NCBI RefSeq assembly: GCF_004353985.1
Contig: NZ_SMOA01000005.1
Location: 22,640 to 86,639 of the forward strand
Length of the DNA: 64,000 nucleotides
Source: Paracraurococcus ruber
GTDB taxonomy: Bacteria > Pseudomonadota > Alphaproteobacteria > Acetobacterales > Acetobacteraceae
Reading direction: 5' to 3'
Below the pieces are notes generated by a model, which saw nothing but the letters and a program-made list of their open reading frames with translations, did not search any database and was not told the origin of the DNA. Positions 35,099 through 44,254 of the stretch are shown here, piece after piece. Every line of letters starts with the position of its first letter. Positions within the stretch are counted from its first letter, which is position 1. The position numbers and the translations under genes are program-made.

Positions 35099-36088
35099 AT
35101 GACCCGCGAAGGCCCGCGCATCGCCCGCCGCGCAGTGCTTGCCGCAGCCCTCCTGGCGCCCGCCCTGGGGCGGGCGCAGGTGCCGGACCGGCCGCTTCGT
35201 CTCGTCCTGGGCTTTCCCGCCGGCTCGGCGCCGGATGTCCTCGCTCGCCTGCTCGCGGACGGCATGCGGGCCGCGGTGCCGGCGGGGATCGTGGTCGACA
35301 ACCGCCCCGGTGCCGGCGGCATCCTCGCGGCCGGCGAGGTCGCGCGCGCCACGCCTGCGGACGGCAGCGTTCTTCTGTTCGGGGAGGTGGGCACCCTGGC
35401 CATGGCGCCAAGCACCTATGCGCGCCTTCCCTACGACCCCAGCCGCGACTTCGTCGCGGTGACGGAAGTCGCTGCCGTGGATTTTGCCTTCATCGTGCCG
35501 GGGGGAATCCCGGGGAACGACCTCGCCGGGTTCCTCGGCTGGGCGCGCACCCGCCCCGAGGGCGTCTTCATGGGCACCCCTGGTGCGGGCTCACCGAGCC
35601 ATTTCGGCGCTTCGCTGCTGGCCGCCGGCGCCGGGCTTCGGATGGAGCCTGTCCATTTCCGCACCCAGGGCGACGCGACGACGGCGATCCTGAACGGCGA
35701 GGTGCAGGGCATGTTCGGCACCGTCGCTTCCGTCGCGCCGCTGCTGCGCGGGCGGGGCGGGCCCCGGGCATTGCTCGTCACCGGCCCGGCGCGCTCGCCT
35801 CTCCTGCCGGAGGTGCCGACCGCTGCCGAGGCGGGCTACCCCAACCTCGGGTTCGAGGCCTGGTTTGGTCTCGTCGCTCCCGCGGCAACGCCTGCGCCGA
35901 TCCTGGCGGCGCTGGACGCCGCCGCGCTGGCCGCGCTGGCCGCGCCTGCGACGCGGGCGTCGATCGAAGGGGCAGGGTTTCGTGTCGCGGCAGCTGGGCG
36001 GGATGCCTTCGCGGCCCGCATGGCGGCCGAGCGGCTGCGCTGGGCGGATGTGGTGCGATCCACCGGCTTCCGCGCCATCGGCGAATAG
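35099..36088 (+). CDS. Bug-family (TctC-like) periplasmic solute receptor, third copy
   Basis: A 329-aa receptor. The signal reads MTREGPRIARRAVLAAALLAPALGRAQ; landmarks are VPDRPLRLVLGFPAGSAPDVLARLLADGM, VVDNRPGAGGILAAGEVARATPADGSVLLFG, LPYDPSRDFVAVT and WFGLVAPAATPAPILAAL. The ATG at 35099 has an AAGGAAGG ribosome binding site six bases upstream; the ATG at 35093 is too close to it. Divergence from a MarR gene suggests ligand-dependent control. As with the other two Bug genes, no TctAB permease is nearby. Confidence 0.88.
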   Translation: MTREGPRIARRAVLAAALLAPALGRAQVPDRPLRLVLGFPAGSAPDVLARLLADGMRAAVPAGIVVDNRPGAGGILAAGEVARATPADGSVLLFGEVGTLAMAPSTYARLPYDPSRDFVAVTEVAAVDFAFIVPGGIPGNDLAGFLGWARTRPEGVFMGTPGAGSPSHFGASLLAAGAGLRMEPVHFRTQGDATTAILNGEVQGMFGTVASVAPLLRGRGGPRALLVTGPARSPLLPEVPTAAEAGYPNLGFEAWFGLVAPAATPAPILAALDAAALAALAAPATRASIEGAGFRVAAAGRDAFAARMAAERLRWADVVRSTGFRAIGE

Positions 36089-36107
36089 GCGCCGGTGACC
36101 GCCCTGC

Positions 36108-36765
36108 GGACCAAGGTCCGGCGTCGACGGTGCAGGCAGGACAGCGCAGGCCGCTGATGCCAAGGCAATGGCCCGCCTTCCCAGCGGCAGGAACTGACAG
36201 GCCAAGCCACCGGACGCGGATTGGCGGAATGCGCGGCGTGGCCAAGATGGCGCGGGATCGCTGCGGGCGGTGATCTCGGCGTGGATCGACCCTGCGCCCT
36301 TTGTTGCGCCATAGCCGAAGCGGAACCGGCCGGGCCCGATTGCCTGGGCGGCAGCTCGGAGCCGAACCGATAACCCAGGGGAGATCTGGTGGAAGGCGGC
36401 CGGTGCGCCGGAGTGGCTGCCGGGGTTGGTGGTCGCCAGGCAGCGTGACCAAGGTCCAAAGGCCACGCACACCGCTCCGCAGCCACGGCGTCGCTATCGA
36501 GTCGGCGGTAGCCGTGACCAAGGTCCAACTCCCGGGCAGCCGGCGAATCGGGCGCATCCGCGGAGTGTCGGTCGGCTTTATCCCCAGCGACCCCACGGCG
36601 GGCTTGGACCTTGGTTCCGCGAATTTGGACCTTGGTGCGTCGGGACAGAAACCACAAACCCTGTAGATCAGTGACTTGCCGGGCTTTTCCACTTGGACCC
36701 TGGTCATCAAGCAATTAGAGAATTCTTCCAACTACCTTGCCAGTACCAAGCTGACCAAAGTCCAA
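36108..36765. repeat. iteron array upstream of repA
   Basis: Seven copies of a roughly 14-bp element related to TGACCAAGGTCCAA, in both orientations: 36108-36120 (variant), 36446-36459, 36515-36528, 36604-36615 and 36625-36636 (inverted), 36693-36706 (inverted), 36752-36765 (variant). A DnaA-box-like TTATCCCCA (one mismatch to TTATCCACA) lies at 36578-36586, and an AT-rich stretch at 36707-36735. This is the layout of an iteron-controlled plasmid origin. Confidence 0.8.
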
Positions 36766-36819
36766 GCTGTATTCCGGGCCACATCGGCGATACCTCTCAT
36801 TGGGTGCAGGGGGATGGCG

Positions 36820-37767
36820 ATGGACGGGGTTCGCGAGGCACGGAGGCTGGTGGAAACGCATGGCCGCCTCGGCGCCATCGCCCGCTACGACGATCGCCGC
36901 TTGGTCGAGATCGTCGCCGCCTATGGCAGCGACGAGGATGTCGGCATCCCGAATTTCCTGTACTCAGGCTGGTGCATGACCGCCCTGCCTCATTCCCGCA
37001 TCAGGGATGACGAAGCCTGGCGGCTGGAAAACGGCAACATCGTCCTCCTTGTAGAACCCGGCCGGCGTGCGCGGCCCGGCCAGCCCGACGAGTTCATCGG
37101 CGTGCCGTTCGGGCCGACTGCACGTCTGATCATGATCTACCTGCAGTCCGAGGCGCTGCGGACGAATAGCCGCTCCATCGAACTGGGTCGTTCGATGAAC
37201 GAGTGGTTCGGCCGCATGGACAAAAAGGCAGGCGGCAACAGCTACCGGCTCGTGCGGCAGCAGGCCGAGCGGATCGCGACCTGTCGCTTCTCCTTTCACT
37301 CCGAGCGCGATGGGGTAAGGGCAATCCGCAATCAGTCGATCGTGGACGAGGGCCTGCTGTTCCTGGACGGCAAGGCCCGGGACGAGCGACAAGCCAGCCT
37401 GTTCCGGGAAGGCGTCGTCCTGTCCGAAAGCTTCTTCAAGGCGCTGCGCGAGCATGCCGTGCCGCTGGAGGAGCGCGCGATCCGGCATATCAGCAATAGC
37501 AGCATGGCCATCGACACCTATTGCTGGCTCGCCTACCGGCTGCACGCGCTGAAGAAGCCGACGCCGATCACCTGGAACGCGCTGCACAGCCAGTTCGGCC
37601 GCGGCTATGGGCAGCTCGCGGCCTTCAAGCGACAGTTCCTCGGGAAGATCCTGCCGGCGGCCCTGGCCGTTTATCCGGATGCCTCCGATCATGGCGTGGA
37701 GGTCACCGACAAGGGGCTGATCCTCAAGCCCACTCGCCCGCCGATCATGCCCCGATCCGTAGCCTGA
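36820..37767 (+). CDS. repA: plasmid replication initiator RepA (PF04796-like)
   Basis: A 315-aa initiator of the plasmid RepA family. Landmarks: GIPNFLYSGWCMTALPHSR, PFGPTARLIMIYLQSEALRTNSRSIELGRSMNEWFGRM, GGNSYRLVRQQAERIATCRFSF, VVLSESFFKALREHAVPLEERAIRHI and SMAIDTYCWLAYRLH. It would bind the flanking iterons and open the origin. The ATG at 36820 is used because AGGGGG lies six bases upstream and the frame farther up runs through iterons. It is convergent with parB. Confidence 0.85.
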   Translation: MDGVREARRLVETHGRLGAIARYDDRRLVEIVAAYGSDEDVGIPNFLYSGWCMTALPHSRIRDDEAWRLENGNIVLLVEPGRRARPGQPDEFIGVPFGPTARLIMIYLQSEALRTNSRSIELGRSMNEWFGRMDKKAGGNSYRLVRQQAERIATCRFSFHSERDGVRAIRNQSIVDEGLLFLDGKARDERQASLFREGVVLSESFFKALREHAVPLEERAIRHISNSSMAIDTYCWLAYRLHALKKPTPITWNALHSQFGRGYGQLAAFKRQFLGKILPAALAVYPDASDHGVEVTDKGLILKPTRPPIMPRSVA

Positions 37768-37789
37768 CACCCTGCCGCCCGGACCAGGC

Positions 37790-37988
37790 TTGGACCCTGG
37801 TCACATGCCGGCCTATCCGCCGGAATACAGCGAATCTGGTCGAGTGGCTTGGACCCTGGTCACGGTGTCCAGCACGATGATCTGGCAGGATGTGCAGGCA
37901 GAGCCATCCTGAGACCAAGGGCCGGCGCAGGTCGCCGCTGGTTGGGCCGACTGCATGGGGTCCGGACGATCGTGTTGGACCCTGGTCA
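37790..37988. repeat. iteron array downstream of repA
   Basis: Three identical 14-bp copies of TTGGACCCTGGTCA in the same orientation at 37790-37803, 37849-37862 and 37975-37988. They match the inverted class upstream of repA (36693-36706 is identical). Spacings are 59 and 126 bp. The last copy covers the stop codon of parB. Extra iterons outside the origin usually serve copy-number control by handcuffing; that role is inferred. Confidence 0.8.
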
Positions 37989-39023
37989 TGCCCCGGACGG
38001 ATCACGGCGGTCATCGCCATCGCCGAGGGATGCCTGGCTGTGAAACTCGGCGACGAGATCAGGCAAACGCTCTTCCAGGAAGGCGCAGAAGCCGGGCGCA
38101 ACCTGCTCCACCGCCGTGATGCGGAGGCCGAGGTGATCCCGCTCCAGACGCAACAGGATTTCACCCGATGGTGCCCGCACCAGGGCCGGATCGCCGTGCT
38201 TCGCCTCCTCCGGTGATCGCCGCAGGGCCGCGATCACCATCTCGAACCGCCGATTGGTCGCTGCGGCAAGGAAGGCCGGCTGCTCGATCAGGTGCCGGAC
38301 GGTTTCGGGAGCACCATCCGCCTGAAGCAGGCCAGCCAGGACCAGCCATCGCGGACGCCCCGCCTTGGGTGCCGGCCCGATCGCCCGCACCACCCAGCGG
38401 GGAATGTCCCGGGCCACCGAGAGATAGCGCGACATTTCCGCCGGATGCGCCGAGAGAGCAGCCATCAGCGTCGGTCGATCGAAACCACGCGCTTCCAGTT
38501 CGGCCGCAAAGAGCGCTCGCTCGATGAAGGACAGGTTGCGGCGCTCCGCATTCTCCTTGCCCTGCGCCACAACCAGGTCGGTATCGGACATTGGCCGGAC
38601 CATGGCGCGAACCGGCAAGCCAAGTTCTGCGGCCGCTGCCACACGACGATGGCCATATGCGACCTGATACCGGCCCTTTGCCTCTGGATGCGGCCGCAGG
38701 AGGACGGGGACCTGCTGCCCTGAGATACGGATGCTTTCCACCAGCGTCCGGAACTCGGCATCCCCGGTGCGGGCCACCCGGTCCTCGGCGAAGGACGGAT
38801 CGACGAGCGCGGGATCGACGTCCAAGACCAGCTGGCCGTTCGCTGCCTGGCGCTCCAGCGCCTCTGCCTTGCGGGCATCCTGGGCCAACCGGTCGAGGTC
38901 GAGGCCCATGGCGCGGACCGCGCCGGACCCAACCCGCCGCTCCGACATCACGGGCGGCGCCGGCGGGTCTTCGGTTGCCGCAGTGGATGTGAGCAAGGCG
39001 CGCAACATGTCTTTCCGCTTCAT
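37986..39023 (-). CDS. parB: plasmid partition protein ParB/RepB
   Basis: A 345-aa centromere-binding protein. The ParB N-terminal motif reads ESIRISGQQVPVLLRPHPEAKGRYQVAYGHRRVAAAAELGLPVRAMV (CTPase GHRR box), followed by the helix-turn-helix region LSFIERALFAAELEARGFDRPTLMAAL. The N-terminus MKRKDMLRALL resembles RepB of repABC plasmids. It overlaps parA by four bases (ATGA) as expected for a parAB operon. Confidence 0.9.
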   Translation of the reverse strand: MKRKDMLRALLTSTAATEDPPAPPVMSERRVGSGAVRAMGLDLDRLAQDARKAEALERQAANGQLVLDVDPALVDPSFAEDRVARTGDAEFRTLVESIRISGQQVPVLLRPHPEAKGRYQVAYGHRRVAAAAELGLPVRAMVRPMSDTDLVVAQGKENAERRNLSFIERALFAAELEARGFDRPTLMAALSAHPAEMSRYLSVARDIPRWVVRAIGPAPKAGRPRWLVLAGLLQADGAPETVRHLIEQPAFLAAATNRRFEMVIAALRRSPEEAKHGDPALVRAPSGEILLRLERDHLGLRITAVEQVAPGFCAFLEERLPDLVAEFHSQASLGDGDDRRDPSGA

Positions 39024-40240
39024 GCCGAGCGTCCCCAGGCCTGCAGGATCAGTTGCTCGATCTCCCGATTGACGGCGTCCAGCGCCTCGAGCGCGCGGCC
39101 GTAGCTGCCGCGCGACCCAAGCTGGCGTCCGATTTCGTACAGCGTCTGCTTGGTCAGGCCGGCATCGGATACCGCGGTTGATTTGAGCATGGCGTTGGTC
39201 AGGACACGCTCACCAAACAGGGTGCGAAGGAAGCCGACCACCTGGGTCTGTGGCCCGTCCTGCGGTTCGTACCGTGTCACCAGGTAGCGCAGGAAACGGT
39301 AGTCCAGGGTGCCGCCCGCCTGGCGGACCACTTCGAGCAGGTCGGACGCCATGAACAGGAACTGCCCCATGCTGGCGACATCGAGCATCTGCGGATGCAC
39401 CGTGACGATGACGCCCGTGGCCGCGCAGAGGGCGCCGAGGGTCAGGAAGCCAAGTTGCGGCGGACAATCAATGACGACGACATCGTAGTCGCTTTCGACA
39501 CTCGCCAGCACCTGGCCAAGGCGGGCAAAGAACAGGCTGCCGTCGCCGCGCTCCCTGCGCGCAAGAAGGCGGGGCGTGTCGTGCTCGAATTCCTGCAGTT
39601 CGAGATTCGCCGGAACGAGATCGAGGCCGTCGAAATAGGTGGTGCGGATCACCTCCCGCAACGGACGCCGCAACTCGTCGTAGCGAAGGGCGGCGTAGAG
39701 GGTCTCGTTCTCTCCCAGGTCCGTCTCCGGTTGCAGACCGAACAGGGCGGAGAGGCTCGACTGTGGATCGAGATCGATGGCGAGGACGCGATAGCCATGG
39801 AGGGCGAGATACTGCGCAAGATGCGCGGTCGTCGTGGTCTTGCCGGACCCGCCCTTGAAGTTGGTCACCGCAATGACCTGCAGCGGGTCGCGGGTTTGCC
39901 GACAGGGTGAATAGCTGCGTCGCTCCGAGGACGAGAGATGCCGCCGAAGCTCGTTCACCTGCTCCAGCGAGTAGGATCGGCGGCCACCGGGGGCGATTTC
40001 AGGCTGCGGACCCTGGCCGGCCAGGGAGAGCTGCCGCAGATAGGCATCCGTGACGCCGATCAGGGAGGCGGCTTCGCCGCTCGAGAAGCGGCGCAGGCTT
40101 TTCGTCGAGCGCGGTGGGAAGAGCTTTGCACGGAGCGATGTCAAATGGCTGCTCAGCAGCTGTGCATCCGCACGGATGGCCTCATCGACCGTACTTGCCT
40201 CCGGCCCTTCCGATACGGACGTCTGCAAATCGCCGCTCAT
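39020..40240 (-). CDS. parA: plasmid partition ATPase ParA/RepA-type
   Basis: A 406-aa Walker-type ATPase. A MerR-like helix-turn-helix occupies about residues 48-105 (RRFSSGEAASLIGVTDAYLRQL). The deviant Walker A motif is FKGGSGKTTTTAHLAQYLA, with VLAIDLDPQSSLSALFG and VVVIDCPPQLGFLTLGAL following. The N-terminal DNA-binding domain is typical of RepABC ParA proteins, which repress their own operon. Upstream parS-like palindromes at 40343-40398 are the probable partition and operator site. Confidence 0.93.
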   Translation of the reverse strand: MSGDLQTSVSEGPEASTVDEAIRADAQLLSSHLTSLRAKLFPPRSTKSLRRFSSGEAASLIGVTDAYLRQLSLAGQGPQPEIAPGGRRSYSLEQVNELRRHLSSSERRSYSPCRQTRDPLQVIAVTNFKGGSGKTTTTAHLAQYLALHGYRVLAIDLDPQSSLSALFGLQPETDLGENETLYAALRYDELRRPLREVIRTTYFDGLDLVPANLELQEFEHDTPRLLARRERGDGSLFFARLGQVLASVESDYDVVVIDCPPQLGFLTLGALCAATGVIVTVHPQMLDVASMGQFLFMASDLLEVVRQAGGTLDYRFLRYLVTRYEPQDGPQTQVVGFLRTLFGERVLTNAMLKSTAVSDAGLTKQTLYEIGRQLGSRGSYGRALEALDAVNREIEQLILQAWGRSA

Positions 40241-40342
40241 CTACGGATTCGCCCCGTGGCTACGCGGCAATACCGTAGGAGACCGGCGGGCCGAGGTGCA
40301 ACTCCCTGAGGTTCTGCGCCGATAGCAGCCTGTCGGGAGATC

Positions 40343-40398
40343 GCGTTGACAGCTGGCAATCGGATTGATGGCCCAGGGGCGTTGACAGCTGTCAACGC
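40343..40398. promoter_or_regulatory. parS-type palindromes upstream of parA
   Basis: GTTGACAGCTGTCAAC at 40381-40396 is a perfect palindrome extending to 20 bp with flanking GC/GC. A second copy, GTTGACAGCTGGCAAT, is at 40345-40360. The perfect copy fits the published parS consensus of repABC plasmids, GTTNNCNGCNGNNAAC; the second deviates only at its last base. They lie 105-160 bp upstream of parA. Confidence 0.8.
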
Positions 40399-40512
40399 GA
40401 CCGAGGTCCTGCCGCCCCTGCCTCCGGTCCCGGTCAATCGGCTTCGTGGTGGATCTTCAGGCCAGCGGGGGTTGGGCGTACAGCTCTGCGCCGCGTCTCG
40501 ACGGGCTTCCTT

Positions 40513-41193
40513 TCAGGCGGCGAGGCACAGCCGGTAGCAGCCGCGTTGGGCGTCGAGACCATGCGGAACCACATGTTCAAGGCTGATGGTCGCATCGCGG
40601 TCGCCGAGGCATTCGAACCAGGCGCGCTGCTCCCCGCGCCCTGGCGTCGCGGAGTAGGCCAGTTCGGCACGGACGGACAGGCTGTCTCTCTCGTGGTCCA
40701 CGATGCGGCTCAGATAATGCTCCAGCCCGTCATCCGTCAGCAGGTCCGATGCGCTGACGAAGGCGACCTGCAGGCTGCGCTCCGCGGGAACGTCGGATGA
40801 CGTCATGGCGAAGCCGTGGAAGGGCTTGCCCAGCACGGACTTGTTCGAGATCAGGAAGCGGGTCGGCTCCCGCGCCGTCGCATCGCTGCGCGTGACATGA
40901 TTGATGCCGACGGAGAAACGGCCGGCGCGAAAGGCATATGTCTTCGCCGAAGCATGCGCATTATCGGTCGCAGCCAGGAGATCGGCGATCCGCACGGTCT
41001 GCACGGTCATGAATGGCAGCCCGGCCAGGGAGCCTTCGATGCCAAAGACGCCCTGGTCGTCGCCCGCCGAGATCACGCCCGTGGTGGTCAGGCGGAGCGC
41101 ACCGTCGCGCGCCGCATGGCACCGCGTCTCGATATGCAGAAGCTCGAGGAAACGGGTGAGTCCTCGCAGGGATTGGCGCAGAAACTCACTCAT
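40513..41193 (-). CDS. hypothetical protein, 226 aa
   Basis: A soluble protein of balanced composition starting MSEFLRQSLRGLTRFLELLH, with segments such as VFGIEGSLAGLPFMTVQTVRIADLLAATDNAH and FRAGRFSVGINHVTRSDATAREPTRFLISNKSVLG. No signal peptide, membrane segment or familiar motif. It lies upstream of parA on the same strand but is separated by 270 bases containing parS, so it is not in the partition operon. Unknown function. Confidence 0.65.
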   Translation of the reverse strand: MSEFLRQSLRGLTRFLELLHIETRCHAARDGALRLTTTGVISAGDDQGVFGIEGSLAGLPFMTVQTVRIADLLAATDNAHASAKTYAFRAGRFSVGINHVTRSDATAREPTRFLISNKSVLGKPFHGFAMTSSDVPAERSLQVAFVSASDLLTDDGLEHYLSRIVDHERDSLSVRAELAYSATPGRGEQRAWFECLGDRDATISLEHVVPHGLDAQRGCYRLCLAA

Positions 41194-41434
41194 CGGGACT
41201 TTCCCTGGATGCCGCTCGCCCGCCGAATACTATTGCCGCAGGGTGGGGCGGGACCCCGATGGTGCCTCTACTTGACCTGGCGCCCGGGGACGGCGCGGGG
41301 CGTCGCCCGCCAGCCGCAAGGGATGGCCGGGCCTGTTTTCATGGGCAGGGCCGACGCTTGAGGGCCCCCGGATTCAGCCCGTGTGCGGCCTTTGCGTTTA
41401 CGGACGGGTCAGGTGATGAACGCAGGATTGCAGC

Positions 41435-41800
41435 ATGCGTCGTCCCCTGTGGCTCATGGCCTCCCTGCTGCTCGCGCCGGCTGCCTGGGCGCAATCCGCA
41501 CCGCCCGCCTGCGGCGCAGCGCGGGAAGGCATCACCGCCTGCATCGGCGAGAAGCTTTGCGAATGCCGCTACGAACGTGGCGGCAGCGTGAGCGGCCGGC
41601 GGGAGGGCTTCCACTGGGATTGTGGCATACTCCGCCCATCCTGCGGCGTCGCACCGGCCGGGCCGGGATCGCAGATGCCGCCCATGAACATCACGCCCTT
41701 CATCCAGCCGAACTCCGGCCAATCGGGATATCCCTCCGGTTCGCAGGGATACGACCCGCGTCAGCTCCCGCCCGGGACGATGCCCTATGGCTTTCGCTGA
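41435..41800 (+). CDS. small secreted cysteine-containing protein
   Basis: A 121-aa protein with a clear Sec signal (MRRPLWLMASLLLAPAAWAQSA, cleavage after AWA). The mature part has six cysteines in its first half (PPACGAAREGITACIGEKLCECRYERGG, WDCGILRPSCG) and a Pro/Gly/Gln-rich tail. The cysteine spacing suggests disulfide bonds in the periplasm. Family not recognised. Confidence 0.65.
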   Translation: MRRPLWLMASLLLAPAAWAQSAPPACGAAREGITACIGEKLCECRYERGGSVSGRREGFHWDCGILRPSCGVAPAGPGSQMPPMNITPFIQPNSGQSGYPSGSQGYDPRQLPPGTMPYGFR

Positions 41801-41971
41801 CGCAGGTCGCCCTCGCTACCCAGGATCGCTGCCCTCGGCGCGCAGCCGCGGGCATAGGGCGCTGCGGCGACGCCGGGCAGGCGCCCCGGTGGCGGCACTG
41901 GCCCAGCCTCCATCGCGGATGCGGGCTGGCCGCTGAAGCCCGGCCTCACGCGTCGAACAGGACAAGAACCC

Positions 41972-42553
41972 ATGACCGTGTTCCCCTTCTCGAAGCACCG
42001 GTCGCCGCAGAAGCCGCAGGCGCCGCTCATGCCCGGGCAGCTGCCCGACCTGCCGGCCAGTACCAAGTTCGCCTTCCAGCCCGTGCAGCCATCCGTTGCC
42101 GGCCAGCCGGATCCGCGCCGTCCGGCGACCGACTACTCGCCATCCCGCTTCAGCGGGATCGGCCCGGTCACGACCCTGGCGGAGGCGACCGCGCGGGAGG
42201 AAAAGCCGAACCCGGTGATCACCCGGCTCACCAAGGAGCTGGCCCGTGTCAGCGCGATCACCCGGCCACGGGATGGCATGCCGGAGAACCGGGAATCCTG
42301 GGCGGTGACCTGGCGCCGCTGGGCCATCGCCGACCTTGATGAGACGGTCGAGGCGTCCAAGCGCACCTTCGTCATCTATCGTGGCGAGGTCTATCCGCAC
42401 CGGCTGTTCCTCGGCCGGGCGGGGCGGCAGCTGTTGGCCGTGCAGCCACAGGCGCCGCGGTCCAGCCTGCGCTACACCCGGCTGCAGGACGGCATGACGC
42501 TCGAGGAGCTCTATGGTCCCTTCGCGCGGCTCTCGGACTCGCCGCGCGGCTGA
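41972..42553 (+). CDS. hypothetical protein, 193 aa
   Basis: The N-terminal 75 residues are proline-rich and probably disordered. The C-terminal part (SWAVTWRRWAIADLDETVEASKRTFVIYRGEVYPHRLFLGRAGRQLL, then LQDGMTLEELYGPFARL) looks folded. No membrane or signal features. It is convergent with the DUF1217 flagellar gene, 88 bases away. Unknown. Confidence 0.6.
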   Translation: MTVFPFSKHRSPQKPQAPLMPGQLPDLPASTKFAFQPVQPSVAGQPDPRRPATDYSPSRFSGIGPVTTLAEATAREEKPNPVITRLTKELARVSAITRPRDGMPENRESWAVTWRRWAIADLDETVEASKRTFVIYRGEVYPHRLFLGRAGRQLLAVQPQAPRSSLRYTRLQDGMTLEELYGPFARLSDSPRG

Positions 42554-42640
42554 CGCCGCGGGGGCGTCCCGTCTACCAGCGCAGCACGGCGCCGGGCGCT
42601 GACCGCAGCCGCATGCGGGCGCGCAGCGCCGGCGCCGCCC

Positions 42641-43747
42641 TCAGCGCTGGCTGAGCGGCTGCAGCAGGCTGAGGATGCCGCCGGTGCTGTCCGTGCCCGT
42701 TGCCGCGGCGGACCGGGCGACAAAGCGGTTCAGCAGCGCGTCCAGCTTCTTGCTGTCCTTCAGGTCGGCGATGCTCATCCTGCCTTTCAGCACCGCCACC
42801 TGCTGGTCGACGTCGATCCTGGCGAAGCTGTCGGGCAGGCCAAGGGCCCCGCGGACCACGCGCGCCAGGTTGGTATCGGCGATGACGCTGTACCAGCTGG
42901 TCGTCTGCGGCAGCTGTCGCTTGGCGTAGATCGCGGCGCGCAGCGTATCGGAATTGGTGCCGACCGCCGCTTCGAACCGCGCCTGGACGAAACGGGCGGC
43001 AATGCCCGCCACCGTCGCGGTATCCGTCACCTTCGGCCCACCCTGCGCCGCGGTCGCCTGCTTCCCGGCCGTGGTCGCCTCCAGCGCGGTGGTGGCGTCG
43101 CCGCTGGTGTCAAAGGTGAAGCCCTTGGCGGTGCCGCGTCCCTTGGCGTCGCTGAAGACCAGTTGCGTGCCAAAGACGGCGACCGAGATATCGCTGCGGC
43201 CGCCATCGGCGCGGCGGAAGGCATCTTGGAGCTGGGTGGCGATTCCCGACCGGCCCGCGGTGCCGTCGAGCACGAGGCCGCTGATGGAGACGCCGCCGAA
43301 TGTGCCGGTGAAGCCGGTGACCGCACCATTGGCGCCGATCCCGTCCACCGCCACCCTGGCTTCCGATGCGAAGGCCGGGATGGCGGGGATGGCGATGCCG
43401 CCATAGTTCAGCGCCTTGGTCAGCGTCTGGTAGCGCGGATCGTTCATGCGCGCGGCGATCGACGTGGTGCTCGCCGGGTCGCTTTCCAGCACCTTCTTCA
43501 CCAGCGCGGTCATGCCGACCTGGCTTTCGAGGCCGAAGGCCTGCAGCACGATGCGCCGCAAGCGCTGGTCCGCCAGCAGGTCGCCGGCGGTCGCCTTGGT
43601 CGGCAGCTTGGCCCGGAGATAGGCTAGGTCGGATTTCAGCTGCGGGTCGTTGGTCAGCGCCTTGAAGTCGGTGGCCTTGCGGGTGGAGAGGATGGACCAG
43701 CCTGCCATCCCATCCGGCAGGCCGAGGCCGACGCTGTCGATGCCCAT
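42641..43747 (-). CDS. DUF1217 flagellar protein
   Basis: A 368-aa protein with DUF1217-type repeats: KATDFKALTNDPQLKSDLAYLRAKLPTKATAGDLLADQRLRRIVLQAFGLESQVGMTALVKKVLESD near the start, and WYSVIADTNLARVVRGALGLPDSFARIDVDQQVAVLKGRM near the end. Proteins of this family are encoded among alphaproteobacterial flagellar genes; the role is not established. It follows flbT by 27 bases and probably ends the flagellin operon. Confidence 0.85.
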   Translation of the reverse strand: MGIDSVGLGLPDGMAGWSILSTRKATDFKALTNDPQLKSDLAYLRAKLPTKATAGDLLADQRLRRIVLQAFGLESQVGMTALVKKVLESDPASTTSIAARMNDPRYQTLTKALNYGGIAIPAIPAFASEARVAVDGIGANGAVTGFTGTFGGVSISGLVLDGTAGRSGIATQLQDAFRRADGGRSDISVAVFGTQLVFSDAKGRGTAKGFTFDTSGDATTALEATTAGKQATAAQGGPKVTDTATVAGIAARFVQARFEAAVGTNSDTLRAAIYAKRQLPQTTSWYSVIADTNLARVVRGALGLPDSFARIDVDQQVAVLKGRMSIADLKDSKKLDALLNRFVARSAAATGTDSTGGILSLLQPLSQR

Positions 43748-43774
43748 GGCCGATCCTTCCCCGCCGCCCCGGCG

Positions 43775-44254
43775 CTACTGCAGCAGCGCGCCGGTCACGC
43801 GCTGCACCCGCGGCATCGGCTCCTCGGCCGCCGGCGAAGCACCGCGGCGGAAGCGCTCCGGCGCGGTGATGCCGAGAAGGGCGGCTTCGTACATCACCAG
43901 GTCGCGCAAGGCCGCCAGGGCGCGGTAGACATTGCCGCTGGCGATCTGCGCCTCGGCCTCGTCCAGCAGCGCCAGGTGTTCCGGCTTGACGAAGGCGCCG
44001 CGCAGCCGCGCGATCTGCGCCTGGAAGGGCGCGCTGGGGGCGAGGTCGAGCCGCAGGCCGAGGGCGATGTTCTGCGCCGCGAAATAGGCGGTGCGCACCG
44101 GGGTCAGCGGCTCCTGCGAGGACAGGATGTCCCGCTCGCGCAGCACCTGCGCCGCGGTCTCCACCAGCAACTGGGACCGGCGGTCACCATTGGTGAGGAC
44201 GGCGCCGTTGATGAAGATGCGCTCGCCCGCGGCGAGCTTGACGACGAGGGACAT
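43775..44254 (-). CDS. flbT: flagellin translation regulator FlbT
   Basis: A 159-aa FlbT: LVVKLAAGERIFINGAVLTNGDRRSQLLVETAAQVLRERDIL, then PVRTAYFAAQNIALGL and NVYRALAALRDLVMYEAALLG. In Caulobacter FlbT binds the 5' leader of flagellin mRNA and lowers its stability until the hook is finished. The start overlaps the flaF stop by one base. The neighbouring flagellin leader contains a long stem-loop (46468-46495), a plausible target. Confidence 0.92.
   Translation of the reverse strand: MSLVVKLAAGERIFINGAVLTNGDRRSQLLVETAAQVLRERDILSSQEPLTPVRTAYFAAQNIALGLRLDLAPSAPFQAQIARLRGAFVKPEHLALLDEAEAQIASGNVYRALAALRDLVMYEAALLGITAPERFRRGASPAAEEPMPRVQRVTGALLQ

Noticed and set aside
36676..36819. Earlier start for RepA
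   Set aside because: The extra 48 codons run through two iterons, and the ribosome binding site supports the ATG at 36820.
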